Below, in pieces: positions 12,206-21,750 of a DNA stretch of 64,000 bases. Every line of letters begins with the position of its first letter. Position 1 is the stretch's first letter. The translations under genes and the position numbers were made by a program. The stretch comes from Pleurodeles waltl. Its lineage: Eukaryota; Chordata; Amphibia; Caudata; Salamandridae. Where the stretch lies: assembly GCF_031143425.1 (NCBI RefSeq), contig NC_090444.1:1312989324-1313053323 (forward strand), given 5' to 3'. The notes under the pieces were generated by a model. It made no database searches and was not told the DNA's origin. It was given only the letters and a program-made list of their open reading frames with translations.

Positions 12206-12850
12206 ATGGCTGGTGCTTTTACAAATCCCAATTCAAAAAATTATACACCTAGAGAGGGGCAGAGCAAAGGAAAACCAGCATATGAAATGATGGTAGAGGT
12301 TGATTATTACACATGCACCTGGATTTCTGAAAAGGAAGAAATTCAGAGCACATGATGAGGCTTTACAATATCCACAGGAAGGCACCTTTATCAAATAAAT
12401 GGCCTCATTACTTTAAAGGCTCTTATTAAAGATTTATTTGAGAAAACAAGAGATTGAAGTGATTCGAAGAAATATTAAAAGCAATGAGACAACAAATAAA
12501 AGGAAAACAGAAGGGTTTAAGGGAAAGACAAGGAATATTGAAAGCAATTCAAAAGTAGGGACAACTCAGTGGTGGATTTCCCTTTAAGGAAATACATGGA
12601 TGGAATTTGTTGCATGTTCTTTGGACAAGAGCTGATGTGTATGCTTTTACACATAATTTTACAAAGTTCTCCAATGTCATGGACTGATTTAAATATTTTG
12701 TTTGTGATTGTGGTTCCTAAAGATTTGTGGTTAAAGTGTAAGGGTGGTACTGGATGGTCAACACAAAAAGCAGTTAAGCTTGATACTAGTAATGCACTGA
12801 CAGTAGAGATAACAGTCAAATACAAGGCTGTGAGTAAGAATTTTAAACAA
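12206..12850 (+). pseudogene. Endogenous retrovirus gag remnant (capsid-like)
   Basis: An ATG at 12206 follows a TATAAAAC word. The first 49 codons are open, then stops and frameshifts appear. Around 12660-12740 the translation resembles the capsid region of gamma/epsilon retroviral Gag: a WTDLN motif followed about 12 residues later by VPKDLW and then GWS. Upstream, in another frame, a Phe-Thr-His-Asn-Phe stretch fits the preceding capsid helix. The reading is cut near 12850 by the R1 repeat. It is a broken remnant with no functional frame; assignment rests on a short match. Confidence 0.5.
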
Positions 12851-13460
12851 GCATTTGCAATGCAACGGTTCTCGTGTTTGCTCGCTTGAGAGCTATTGGC
12901 GTTGTTAACTCCTAACCAGACTTTTCTTGCCACATAAACTAATAATGAAAAGTAAAACAGTTTCACATATGCGAGCCGATGGTCGCCATGAGTGTGAAGG
13001 AGACACAGAAAAGGGAACAGAAGTTCACTCGCAGTGAAACTTACTGGCAAAAGTGCAATTATCCATGTTACCGGCAAAAGTGCAATTATCCATGTAACCA
13101 GCAAAAGTGCAATTATCCATGTAACAGGGTCGATGTTATGCAAAGTGCTTGAATTCTGCCCAGCGAGATCGCGCTGCGCAGGAAATTAAAAGATAAAGCA
13201 GTCCAGAAACCAGCTGAAAACATGGAGCCTCGTATGTTTTCAGAAGTTTACCGGTTCGCTCGAGGAGTGCTAAACTCCGGAGAAGGCATGATGTATGCAT
13301 GACTTTCACAAATGGAATTTATCGATTTTGAAAAGGCAAGCCCATGAACTAATGAAAATGATGGGCTTGACATGTGCGTGGTTAGAAGCCCACAGAGAGA
13401 TTGCAACATGGTCCAGAGTGCTTGCGCGTGCTCGACCCTGAAAACGAGTTCCTGAATAGG
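12847..13460 (+). repeat. Interspersed repeat R1, copy 1 (three 27-bp internal units)
   Basis: Highly similar, in the same orientation, to 52457-53080. Shared words include TTGCAATGCAACGG, GTTAACTCCTAA, AACAGAAGTTC, GGGTCGATGT, ACATGGAGCCTCGTATGTTT and GATGGGCTTGAC. It contains three 27-bp units (AAAAGTGCAATTATCCATGT core) starting at 13046, 13073 and 13100; the other copy has two. It probably interrupts the retroviral gag. The family is abundant-looking but unclassified; no coding capacity. Confidence 0.8.
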
Positions 13461-14109
13461 TTATAAACGGAGAAAAGGTTTTGACGACACAAGAACCTAA
13501 GGAATCAGTGCATTCCAAATATGACAAGGTGATGCACGTTTACAAGAAACATAGTGGAGACAAAAACACAGAAAAAGATGGCGCTAGTAGTTATGTATCT
13601 GGTTCATAAAAGGACTGAGATCAGAGATTAGTAATTATATTCAATAAAGTGAATTTTGTTCAAATGGGTTCAGATATCACTTTTGTACAAAATGGAATGA
13701 ACGGAACAAATCAAGGAATGCAAGGTAGATGAAATGGCATAAATGGAAATGTTGGAATGAAGAAAAGGATACAGCGTCTCTTCTTGTGAGAGGATTAAAG
13801 ACTGGAAAACAGAATGTAGACAAAATCCTAAAAGGATTCAGATGAATTTAGGATAGGTTCAGCAAACCCAAAGATGTAATGTGATGTTGAACATCCAAAA
13901 CAAAGAGCAGAATATACAGAATCAGAAATTATTTTGAATGTCTATGCCAATAACTCTGATGATAAAACACAACATAAGAAATAATGCCATATAATGCAGG
14001 GTATCAACAAAATACCATGATTTTGAATGATGAGATGGCAGGGAGAAGTTCACAATTGATGGTGCCTGAGAGGCCTTTAGGACTACCAGCTTGATGAAGT
14101 CCTGAAGGA
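13461..14109 (+). other. Presumed retroviral gag-pro interior, no domain seen
   Basis: Purine-rich sequence between the R1 repeat and the protease remnant. It is probably the rest of the gag gene of the same provirus, but no capsid or zinc-knuckle motif could be read. The right end of R1 may extend to about 13640. Confidence 0.3.
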
Positions 14110-14370
14110 AGACCAGAGTGGCCCATAACTGATCAAGAGGTCAATGGCCACCCTGTTTTATTCCTGATTTATACCCAGCTACCCATTCTACAGTTCGTTC
14201 TGTAGAAGTCCCAAACCTACCTCTCTCGGGAAGAGAAGTCCAAGTAGTAGAGATTGGCAATAAACAAATTGTGAATCAGATCACAGAACATGTTCCAGTT
14301 AAAATGGGGCAGATGATGAATAAATATCAGTTTATATTATATAATTTGAGTCCTATTTATATGAGATCCT
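14110..14370 (+). pseudogene. Endogenous retrovirus protease remnant
   Basis: From about 14140 two overlapping plus frames together show the retroviral aspartic protease pattern. There is a hydrophobic strand with Gly-His upstream (VNGHPVLFLI). The Asp-Thr-Gly active-site region is damaged by a frameshift and substitution, so the catalytic triplet is not intact. A THSTVRS stretch and a strand ending ITEHVPVKMG follow. The copy stops at about 14370, where Gmr1-like gag sequence starts. Inactive. Confidence 0.5.
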
Positions 14371-14377
14371 GCACACT

Positions 14378-15142
14378 TTGACATGTGGTGGAGAACACGG
14401 GCAACTCTCCATTGAAGCAAAAATGGAGGCAGTCATACAACAGTTGATACAAGGACAAAGAAAGCTAGAATGGACACTGGAATGGCAAATGTCATCCTCG
14501 AAGGCCGATCGGGAACTCTTTCATGGTTCCATGAAAGCCCAAGTAGAGAGGATACTTAAGGTAGTGGAGTATCAATTCCAGCTCACCTCTTGGCTTATCA
14601 GGAGCACATGGTACAACATCCACTGGACCCAATGTGGAGTTGCAAAAGTATGTTTCAGGTGAAGACCTGCCTTCCTGCTGAACTTTGAAAGGGCTGCGAG
14701 GGCCTGTGGCTGGCCCCCAGTGAAATGGTCTTTTTTTCTTTCACCCCTTTTAGGTGGAGAAGCACTTGCCACCTATCAGGTAGCTAGTGCAGATGGGAGA
14801 GAGTAGTAAAGAAGACATTATGAATAAAATCTATCTGGAACAATATTTAGAAGCCCTTCCTATGTCTACACAAAAATGGTTGCGCCAACATACTAACCTT
14901 ACAGTTGAACAGGCCATAGAAATGGCCTCTACTTTATCCAGAGCCCAGCCCGATGTTCTTCATCGGAAGTGGACCGGGGTCGTCACTCAACAGCTACAAA
15001 TGGTCCTGGAAAAACAGAGAAAAAATGGGAAAGTATGTGATGGAAATAGTAAAAGCTAAAACCCAGAGAACTGACAAATTAAACCAGAAAGGGCCTCAAT
15101 ATTTTGATTGCGCGGACTGGGGACACATCCCCTGGTTTTGTC
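14378..15142 (+). pseudogene. Gmr1-like gag with SCAN-like domain and zinc knuckle remnant
   Basis: Starts with a coiled-coil-like N-terminus (EAVIQQLIQGQRKLEWTLEW). In another frame (14680-14800) comes NFERAARACGWPP with LLGGEALATYQ, typical of Gmr1/SCAN gag. Then 14830-14940 reads LEQYLEALPMSTQKWLRQH, the SCAN-like helix region. Near 15098-15140 a CCHC knuckle survives as Cys-x4-His-x4-Cys (CADWGHIPWFC), but its first Cys is replaced by Tyr. At least two frame changes separate these parts. Family assignment is strong because of the SCAN match; function is lost. Confidence 0.75.
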
Positions 15143-15204
15143 TTCTCAAGAAAACCGGGAGGGGCCCATGCAGAATAATTATGCATCTCATTCTATTCTA
15201 TAGA

Positions 15205-15430
15205 CCCAGGAACTTGGTCATCCATGATAAATGACAAATGGGTTGTCGCCTTATTGGATTCTGGGTGTAGAGAGTCTGTAGTCCAAGGAAATTTAATCTA
15301 CCCGTCTCAAATTCTTCCAGGAAGAGTTGCATACATTTGTTAAGTACATGAAGACGTTAAACCCTATTAATTAGTCCATATTACCATTACTACTTCTGAA
15401 GGTCATGTTAGGAAAATAGAGATGGGGTGT
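15205..15430 (+). pseudogene. Gmr1-like aspartic protease
   Basis: The translated strand VVALLDSGC near 15240-15270 contains the Asp-Ser-Gly active-site triplet of retropepsins. It is preceded by a short strand (SSMINDKW) and followed by a flap-like region up to about 15430 with in-frame stops. It lies between the zinc knuckle and the integrase, as expected. Inactive because of the stops. Confidence 0.6.
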
Positions 15431-15779
15431 TACATAATCTCCCAGAGGATATAATTCCAGGTACCGAACATCCCAACTTCCCGGACCTATTTATGTCCAA
15501 CCTAAAACAAATAAACCCAGAACAAAAAGGCCAAACGTCCCTATCCCCTAAGAATTCACTACTCACTTCAGAGCCATGGATGTTACATAGGAATTTCAAG
15601 CATTCACAGACAATTTACACCATATTACTGAATGTATGGAGAGAGGCACACCTTAAAGAAAATCAACCACAAACCAGGTACCCCCACTTCATTATAAAAA
15701 AGAGGGTTGTTATACTGGATAGGTGGGGGAAGGGTGTCTACAATTGTTAGTACTTCACAACTTCCAGGAACGGATCATG
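15431..15779 (+). other. Gmr1-like element interior, no domain assigned
   Basis: Sequence between protease and integrase finger. A 107-codon open frame (15427-15750) is present, but I see no motif in it. Confidence 0.3.
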
Positions 15780-16800
15780 TTTTTCTCTCACTCCCATTTG
15801 TTGGCAGGACATACAAGTACATAGAAAACCACCCAAGCAGTTGTACAGCAATTTTATTGGCCGGGAATTTATGCCACCATAAAAAAATATTGTTGGGAGT
15901 ATGAGGTCTGCCAAAGAAAAAATCCCTGTTGACTCCCTGCTCTTCGTCTTCAAACTCTCCCTATTGTAGGGAACCCCTTTGAACATAACTGGGATGGATT
16001 TGATCTGTCCTCTCCAGAAGTCCAGTAAAGTCCGCCAATACGTACCAGTTATTGTTGATTACTCAACCCAATATCCTGAACCCATGCCCCTGCAGTCTCC
16101 TACAACTGCTAATATAGCCCTGGTATTCGTTAATGTTTTTAGCATAGTGGTGTTTCCTAAGGAGCGCATAAAAGATCAAGGGACCCCCTTTGTAAATAAA
16201 TTGATGTAACAGGTGTGTAAAACATTGCACATATCCCACATTAAAACATCAGTATACCACCCCCAGAGAGACGGGCTTGTGGAAAGATATATTGGCTTCT
16301 TGAAACTCACCCTGAAGAAGATGTTAACTGGTGAGGGGAAGAATTGGGACCAGCTACTACCAATGACCCTCTTTAGCATCAGAGGACAGGTGCAAGGCAG
16401 CCTGGGGTGTTCCTCATTTGAGCTGTTGTATGGTAGACAACCATGTAGCGTATTGAAAATGGCAAAGGAAGTGTGGGAGAAGAAAAGGCTGGATCTCTAC
16501 TGGATTATGCCAATCCATTAAAATCAAGGATTGGTAAGATTAGAGCCTTGCACACACCAACGCAGATAAAAGCCAAAGGAAACAAAAAACTGTATATGAT
16601 GAGGGTAAGAAATGGCGTAGTTATCAGGTGAAGGACTGGGTGTTGGTTTTATTACCCACATCCCAATTGATACTAAAATGTGAATGAAAAAGGCCATTTG
16701 AAATAGTAGCCAAAATAGGTAAAGTCACCTATGACCTCTAAATGACACCCAGAAAAGAGCTAAATTATCATATAAATCTACTTAAAAGTGGTTAGGTCCC
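15780..16800 (+). pseudogene. Gmr1-like integrase
   Basis: The zinc-finger half shows YWPGIYATIKKYCWEYEVCQ near 15855-15915, with the two Cys of the HHCC finger. The core follows in a different frame: GMDLICPL (15984-16010, first Asp), VPVIVDYSTQYPE, then KDQGTPF near 16175-16190 (second Asp). Downstream come SVYHPQRDGLVERY near 16252-16290 (Glu) and FELLYGRQP. The C-terminal part (16610-16790) has KDWVLVLLP and RPFEIVAKIGKVTYDL. All three catalytic acids can be read, but the finger and core are out of frame with each other and there is a stop after the second Asp. It precedes reverse transcriptase, supporting the Gmr1 assignment. Confidence 0.75.
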
Positions 16801-16870
16801 CTCCCAAAGAAGGTAGAGCTTCTCCAACCTATAGGGACAAATCCCAGTATCTTGGAGCAACTACCGGTCA

Positions 16871-17215
16871 ATGAAGCCTTCTTACAGGAACAGAGGGATG
16901 ATCTATGTATCCACCTTTAAACCCTGTACCTCTATGTTTTCAGACAGTCCCAAGAGAACTAACCTAGCTGAACATTCCATATCAACTCCTAAAGGAATTG
17001 TGGTCAAACAAAAAACATATAGGATACCTGACACAGATAGGGAAGCAATAAAAAAGGAGATAGAAACAATGGTGAGAATGGGAGTCATACGAGCACCCCA
17101 TAGTATCTGGTCATCTCCCATCGTGGTAGTGCCCAAACCTGATGGGACAATCAGATTCTGTATTGACTTTAGAGCTGTCAATTGAGTATCAAAGTTTGCA
17201 GCCTACATGCTTACT
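16871..17215 (+). pseudogene. Gmr1-like reverse transcriptase, N-terminal fragment
   Basis: An open frame of about 100 codons (to 17185) carries the entry region of a Ty3/gypsy reverse transcriptase: a KTYRIPDTDREAIKKEI-type stretch, MGVIRAPHS, WSSPIVVVPKPDGTIRFCID and FRAVN. After a TGA, VSKFAAY continues the match for a few residues to about 17210, then similarity is lost. The catalytic YxDD motif is therefore absent. The copy was truncated here. Confidence 0.8.
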
Positions 17216-18164
17216 TGGAATGGACCTTCACCGTAAAATGAACTGTGTGATTTATTGCGCACCAGGTGGTGTTGCAATTCAAATGTAAGATGAGGATTCA
17301 GTTTTTAAAAATTTAATTTATAATATACAAGAGTTAATTTTCCCCAGTTCTACAAAAACATGACTTAAAACATGCTGTCAAAGAAGAGGTATGGGATTAC
17401 TCTGGCAAAAAAATTAGATTATTTAAAAGAGCTGAAGCACTCAAATAAAATATTTAACCAAATGCAATATTTCCTAGAACTAGAAAGTACAGACTTAGTG
17501 TCAGGGATCTGGAGAATATGACCCTACCTTGGATAATAGAACCCACTGCTGAACAACAAACTCTTCTTTTGCTTGCAGCCCTCCCCTGAAGGTCAGGCAG
17601 GAGCTAGCGGGACACCTGGAAGTCACTCAACCTCCCAGTGTTCCCAGAAATGTGAGAACACTGAGGTACTACAGGATTGGACTGGGAGAATCACAGACGA
17701 AGACTGCGGTCCCTTTAAACATGGATACAAGGCTGAAGTAGAGAGAGAACTGGTGGAAGGGACAGAAGACGCAAGAGGCGCTGGAACGGCAAAGAGCAAC
17801 AGCCTGGGGATTCCTGATATCGGTGAGACAACTGGAACCTGACACGCCCACGAGGGACGGAGATTCCAGGGAGGACTCCTCCCCATGAAGACGGATACTG
17901 CAGAGAAGCCAGGAAGCCAGCATCAACACAAACCACCCGCCACTCTCCTGGGGGACCGTGGCTTTCTCAGGCAAGGCAGACAGTGAAAAGCATGACGGGG
18001 CTGGCCATGGGGGCCAAGTGCATGGGCAGTGCAGAGGCCCCCATAGGTCCCCTGCACCCCGTTTCCACCAACCTTTACATGGCTATGCTACTGCCATGCA
18101 AAAGCTGGCAGAGAGGGAACTTGTAATCCCCAGGGCAACGCTGCTTGAGTGAAACGTAGGAATG
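17216..18164. other. No firm feature
   Basis: Lies between the truncated Gmr1-like element and the retroviral integrase end. Bases 17570-18150 are GC-richer and look like another interspersed repeat (CCATGGGGGCC words), but I cannot name it. Short frames lack recognisable domains. Confidence 0.3.
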
Positions 18165-18625
18165 GTGCTCTCAAGAAGAAATTGGTAAAAGTATGCACTG
18201 CAACTGGTTAGTAGTGGCCTGATGCTCTCCCTCTTGTTTTGATGAATATGACAAGTAATGATAAAAAGGCATGCTTATCTCCCCATGAAGCAGTGATGGG
18301 CAGGGCAATGAAACTTGAATTTGTTCTTTCAGCTGCATTAGTTTCAATTAATGATTTTTATAATAGTGTTCTGGATTATTGCAACAATCTGACTCATAGG
18401 ATGAAATCTGCCTCTCATCAGGTGAATTTGTCGACTGAGGACTATAAGAATACATCCTTCCCTAGACTGAATGTGGGGGATTGGGTGGCTATCTGTAAAC
18501 ATGTTTGTAAAAGCTGTCCCAAATGGAGAGTCCCTTTCCAGGTCATATTAACAACAAATATTGCTGTCCAGTGTGCAGGTGTGTTCAGTGGAGCCATGCT
18601 GCTCACACAAAGTGAGTAGGAGTAG
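18165..18625 (+). pseudogene. Endogenous retrovirus integrase, C-terminal end
   Basis: An open frame at 18239-18619 carries the C-terminal region of gamma/epsilon retroviral integrase: LSPHEAVMGRAMK, then a helical stretch, NVGDWVAICKH, CPKWRVPFQVILTT and IAVQC. Near 18585-18620 the usual terminal motif with Trp, His and Lys is present but in another frame. The region 18165-18240 continues the match upstream in a different frame with stops. The catalytic core is missing. A family signature without function; no envelope gene is recognisable after it. Confidence 0.7.
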
Positions 18626-18887
18626 CTGAAACAGTGGATGGGGAGAGAAGTACACAATCTGCTAATTAAGCTAAAAGCCCAGTCCAAGTTCACACTGTGA
18701 ATCCAGACGTGTGTGAAGATTTTTCTGAAACTGGTGAGGGTGAGTGAAAGTTCAGATGAGGAATCTGAAATTCCTGAAGTCCAGTTACAGAGTGATCAGA
18801 GTGAAGAGGTATCATGCAAAAGAGAAAAGCATGAGTGACAGCAAGAAGAAGTAGTCTCAGATCAAATACTCAGTCCCATACCAAAGT

Positions 18888-19860
18888 AAGCCACATTGGG
18901 GGAAATTAAAACACATTGGAGAACATGTTGGATTTTGAAGGGCGTTTACTATCCCCACTCCAGCCTAGACCACAATGGGTAAAGCATTGAACTTTGAGGG
19001 GATGCAGATTTACTATCTCCACTACAATCTAAGCCAAATTGAGGAAAGTGTTGATCTTCAAACAATGCAGATTTACCATTCCCACTATAATGATAACTAT
19101 ATCATGCAGTGTGTTGGACGTTAAGGGGCATGGTTGTACAATTAACACTATAATCTAAGACACATTAGGAAATGTTTTGGTCTTTAAAGTATATAAACTT
19201 AACATTCCCACTCCAATCTAGGCCACATTGAGGAAAGTACGGCACTTTGGTGGGTGTAAATGTACTATTACCATTCCAATCTAAGCTTCATTGGTAACAT
19301 GTTAGACACTGAGGAATGTAGATTTACTATTGCAAAAATACTTTATGCCACATTGTGGAAAATGTTGGACTTCGAGTGGTGTAGATGTACTATCCCCACT
19401 TGAATCTAAGTCACATTGGGGAAAATGTTGGACTTTGAGGGGTGCAGCTTTACTATTCCAACTACAATATAAGCCACATTTTAGAAGGTGTTGGACCTTG
19501 AGGGATGTGGAGGTACAATTACCACTACAATCCAAGCCATACTAGGAAAAGGTTTGATCTTTGAAGGGTATAAACTTAATTGTTCCACTCCAAAGTAAGC
19601 CACATTGGGTAAACTTACTATCTCCATTTAAATCGAAGCCACACTGGGGAATGTGTTAGCCTTTGAGGGGTGCAGGTTTAATATCCCCACTCCAATCTAC
19701 CCCCACTGGGGAAAGTGATAGGCTTTGAAGGGTGCAGATTTAGTATTACCACTACAATCTAATCCACACTGGGAAATGTTTTGGACTTCAAAGAGTATAA
19801 ACTTTGTATTCCTATTCCAATTTAAACCTCACTGGGGAAAGTGTTGGACTATGAAGGATT
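18888..19860. repeat. 62-bp minisatellite, about 16 units
   Basis: Direct repeats whose consensus has AATCTAAGCCACATTGGGG, then AAAATGTTGGACTTTGAGGG and GTGCAGATTTACTATTCCCA. The CACATTGGGG-like anchor recurs near 18911, 18971, 19034, 19096, 19160, 19223, 19286, 19348, 19412, 19474, 19536, 19598, 19639, 19701, 19763 and 19826, so the period is 62-63 bp with one short unit. Units are about 70-85% alike by eye. Short open frames on both strands here are by-products. Confidence 0.9.
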
Positions 19861-21750
19861 ACGAATGATTCTCCCAAACACAAAGTCATAGGGCACAGCA
19901 ACAATACTTTTGTTCCGTGTTGGGAGCTGAAGCTATGAAACAGATCCAGTTGTTCTGGATAAAGAAGCCTCACCACTGAATGTGGCATCCTTCATTATCA
20001 GCTTCCTAACTCCACCCTGGTAAGATGATACTACTAGGGCAGACTTGTCCTTCATTTTGTGAGGGAGTTCATAGATAAAGTATGATAGCTGGATAGAGTA
20101 GGGATCCAGATAATAAAAATACCATAGGATAAACCTGTGGGAATTTCCTTTCTTGGTTGTTACCCTAGATATACATAAAATCTTTAAAACAAAAGGAGGT
20201 TGTTTTATAGGTTCAATGGTGAATACATTCAATTTATTGCCAACATGTTTCTGCCCCTGACAGCCTAAGAAAGCTCCAAGGCATTCATCAAGGCGATTAA
20301 GATATAAGATGCCTAGGCAATTGGTGAGCACATCTGGATGCAGGTGAACAAAGGATTAGTGCTGCAACACATTTATTGCCACACTTGCTACCACAGCACC
20401 TGAGGTTCCTACAGGACATGCCTCTTACTGGGTGTGCTGCCTTCTGCCTGCATGCGGGGGAGGTGGTGTTGCACCCAGTAAATGAGTGCAGCCTCCTCTG
20501 CCTCATTGAAGATGAAGCGGGACCACACCCCTGCCAGCCTGTGTCATCCACAGGGGGTGCAGCTGGTGCTATGTGCTTCTGCCATGATAGGATGGAAGGA
20601 TTGGAGATGAGTGTTGGGAGAGGAGTTGGTGGATGGGAGTCTGAAAGGATTCAGAAAAAAACAGAAGGACAAGTCAGGAAAGAAAAACTAAAAACAACTT
20701 ACAAAAAAGTTATAACAACACAGTCCGAAAAGTAAAATACACAAAAGGAACGTAAGACGTTAACACAAACATGTAAACAAAACTTGGGATTTGGAACTGG
20801 GAGATCAGATGGGGGTGGATTGGATTTGATTAATTTAGAAGTGGAGCAGGCAGCTAGCACGGAGAAACAGGAGCAGGCAAAACAAAATGGCTGTGCCCTT
20901 GCGCACCACATGGTGCCATTCTCGTTGATTTTTCAGTGCGGAATGTACTACTCCCTCCATCAGGACAAAAAAAGTTTTTGATTGACTCAATGTCTACCTA
21001 GTTTTTAAAGTGTGTCAAGCAACAAACAAAGTAACACACACAAAGTGATTACTTTAGACAAAAGAAGAAACTAAAAGGTAGCTACCCTAACTGTTGTGAG
21101 GTATTGCTGATGTACCTTGTGCAAAATAAATAATTAGGTTGCTAATAAGTTATCTAAAATGGGTGCATTATGTTTTTCTCTTGGCGCACTGACTGCCAGC
21201 AGTGCCATCCCAGCGCCAGCCAGCTAGGAGTTTCATAGGAGGCCCAGCAGGTCGAGGAAGTGAAGAAGTCACAGTGGTGATAGGGACAAGTGGTAAGTCA
21301 CCTTGCTTTCTTATTGACAAACTATATTTATTATGCTTGGCAGATATCCTGCCCATCACCTACAGCATGAGTCCAATTCCTGCCCTTGGCATTTCAGCAC
21401 CAAAAACTGCAACTCTGGTTAATTTGGTGAAGCAGTGCAGGCAGTGAAATCATGTGCATCTGCTGCGGCACAGCAGCAGGATGGAAGCCTGCAATGCACA
21501 AAGGTGTGCTTCTCAGTGCCCACTCAGTCACCTACTAGTACTTTGCTTTATCATTCTATCTTTATATCCCAGCCTTCCCAAAAAAGTTCATTACATTTTG
21601 GCATGTGATTTCTGTGCCACATTTCTCTGCCCAAGTGAAGCTATATTTCTCGGCTTCCATTATAGATTGACAATTCCAATTAGTTTATGATGAATGACAC
21701 CCAACCATTCCATAGCTAAACCTCTATCTAGCTCAGTCCGTATAACCTAC
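19861..21750. other. Unclassified; one hammerhead-like motif, no gene
   Basis: Bases 19930-20350 contain a 132-codon minus frame without recognisable family and a palindromic segment with a hammerhead-like core (listed separately). Bases 20370-20980 look like another interspersed repeat. Nothing could be assigned in 21000-21750. Confidence 0.35.
20245..20297 (-). other. Hammerhead-ribozyme-like core motif (candidate)
   Basis: On the minus strand TTGATGAA (around 20292-20285) is followed by TGCC, a loop of about 20 nt, GGCA and GAAAC (20251-20247). This is the order of the hammerhead catalytic core (CUGAUGA, stem II, GAAAC), with one extra U in the first box. Flanking stems were not modelled. 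Hammerhead motifs are known in newt satellite DNA and in Penelope-like retroelements. Confidence 0.3.

Larger units (their letters stand above)
14371..17215 (+). mobile_element. Gmr1-like Ty3/gypsy LTR retrotransposon, decayed, 3' truncated
   Basis: Domains in order are: gag with a SCAN-like capsid domain, zinc knuckle, aspartic protease, integrase (HHCC-like finger, DDE core, C-terminal domain), then the N-terminal end of reverse transcriptase. Integrase before reverse transcriptase is the hallmark of Gmr1-like elements, whose capsid is the known source of the vertebrate SCAN domain. Multiple frameshifts and stops are present. The copy ends just inside reverse transcriptase near 17215, so most of RT, RNase H and the 3' LTR are missing. 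No 5' LTR is seen before 14371; retroviral protease sequence abuts it. Confidence 0.8.
12101..18880 (+). mobile_element. Old class I-type endogenous retrovirus, interrupted and incomplete
   Basis: Three separated pieces in the right order and orientation belong to a gamma/epsilon-like retrovirus: capsid-like gag (12206-12850), protease (14110-14370) and the C-terminal end of integrase (18165-18625). Between gag and protease lies an interspersed repeat (R1, from 12847). Between protease and integrase lies a Gmr1-like retrotransposon (14371-17215) plus about 1 kb not recognised. Reverse transcriptase and RNase H are not seen, and no envelope gene or LTR pair could be identified. All pieces carry stops and frameshifts. 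The grouping into one provirus is an inference from order, orientation and family. Confidence 0.55.

Noticed and set aside
12517..13143. 208-codon minus-strand frame with repeated hydrophobic TWIIALLPV segments
   Set aside because: It is the antisense reading of the three 27-bp units of R1 plus gag remnant sequence; R1 copy 2 does not keep the frame.
17216..17530. Continuation of Gmr1-like reverse transcriptase
   Set aside because: Similarity stops a few residues after FRAVN; no further RT motif is found in any frame.
18888..19860. CRISPR-like array of regularly spaced repeats
   Set aside because: The whole 62-bp unit repeats without unique spacers, and the surroundings are vertebrate retroelements.
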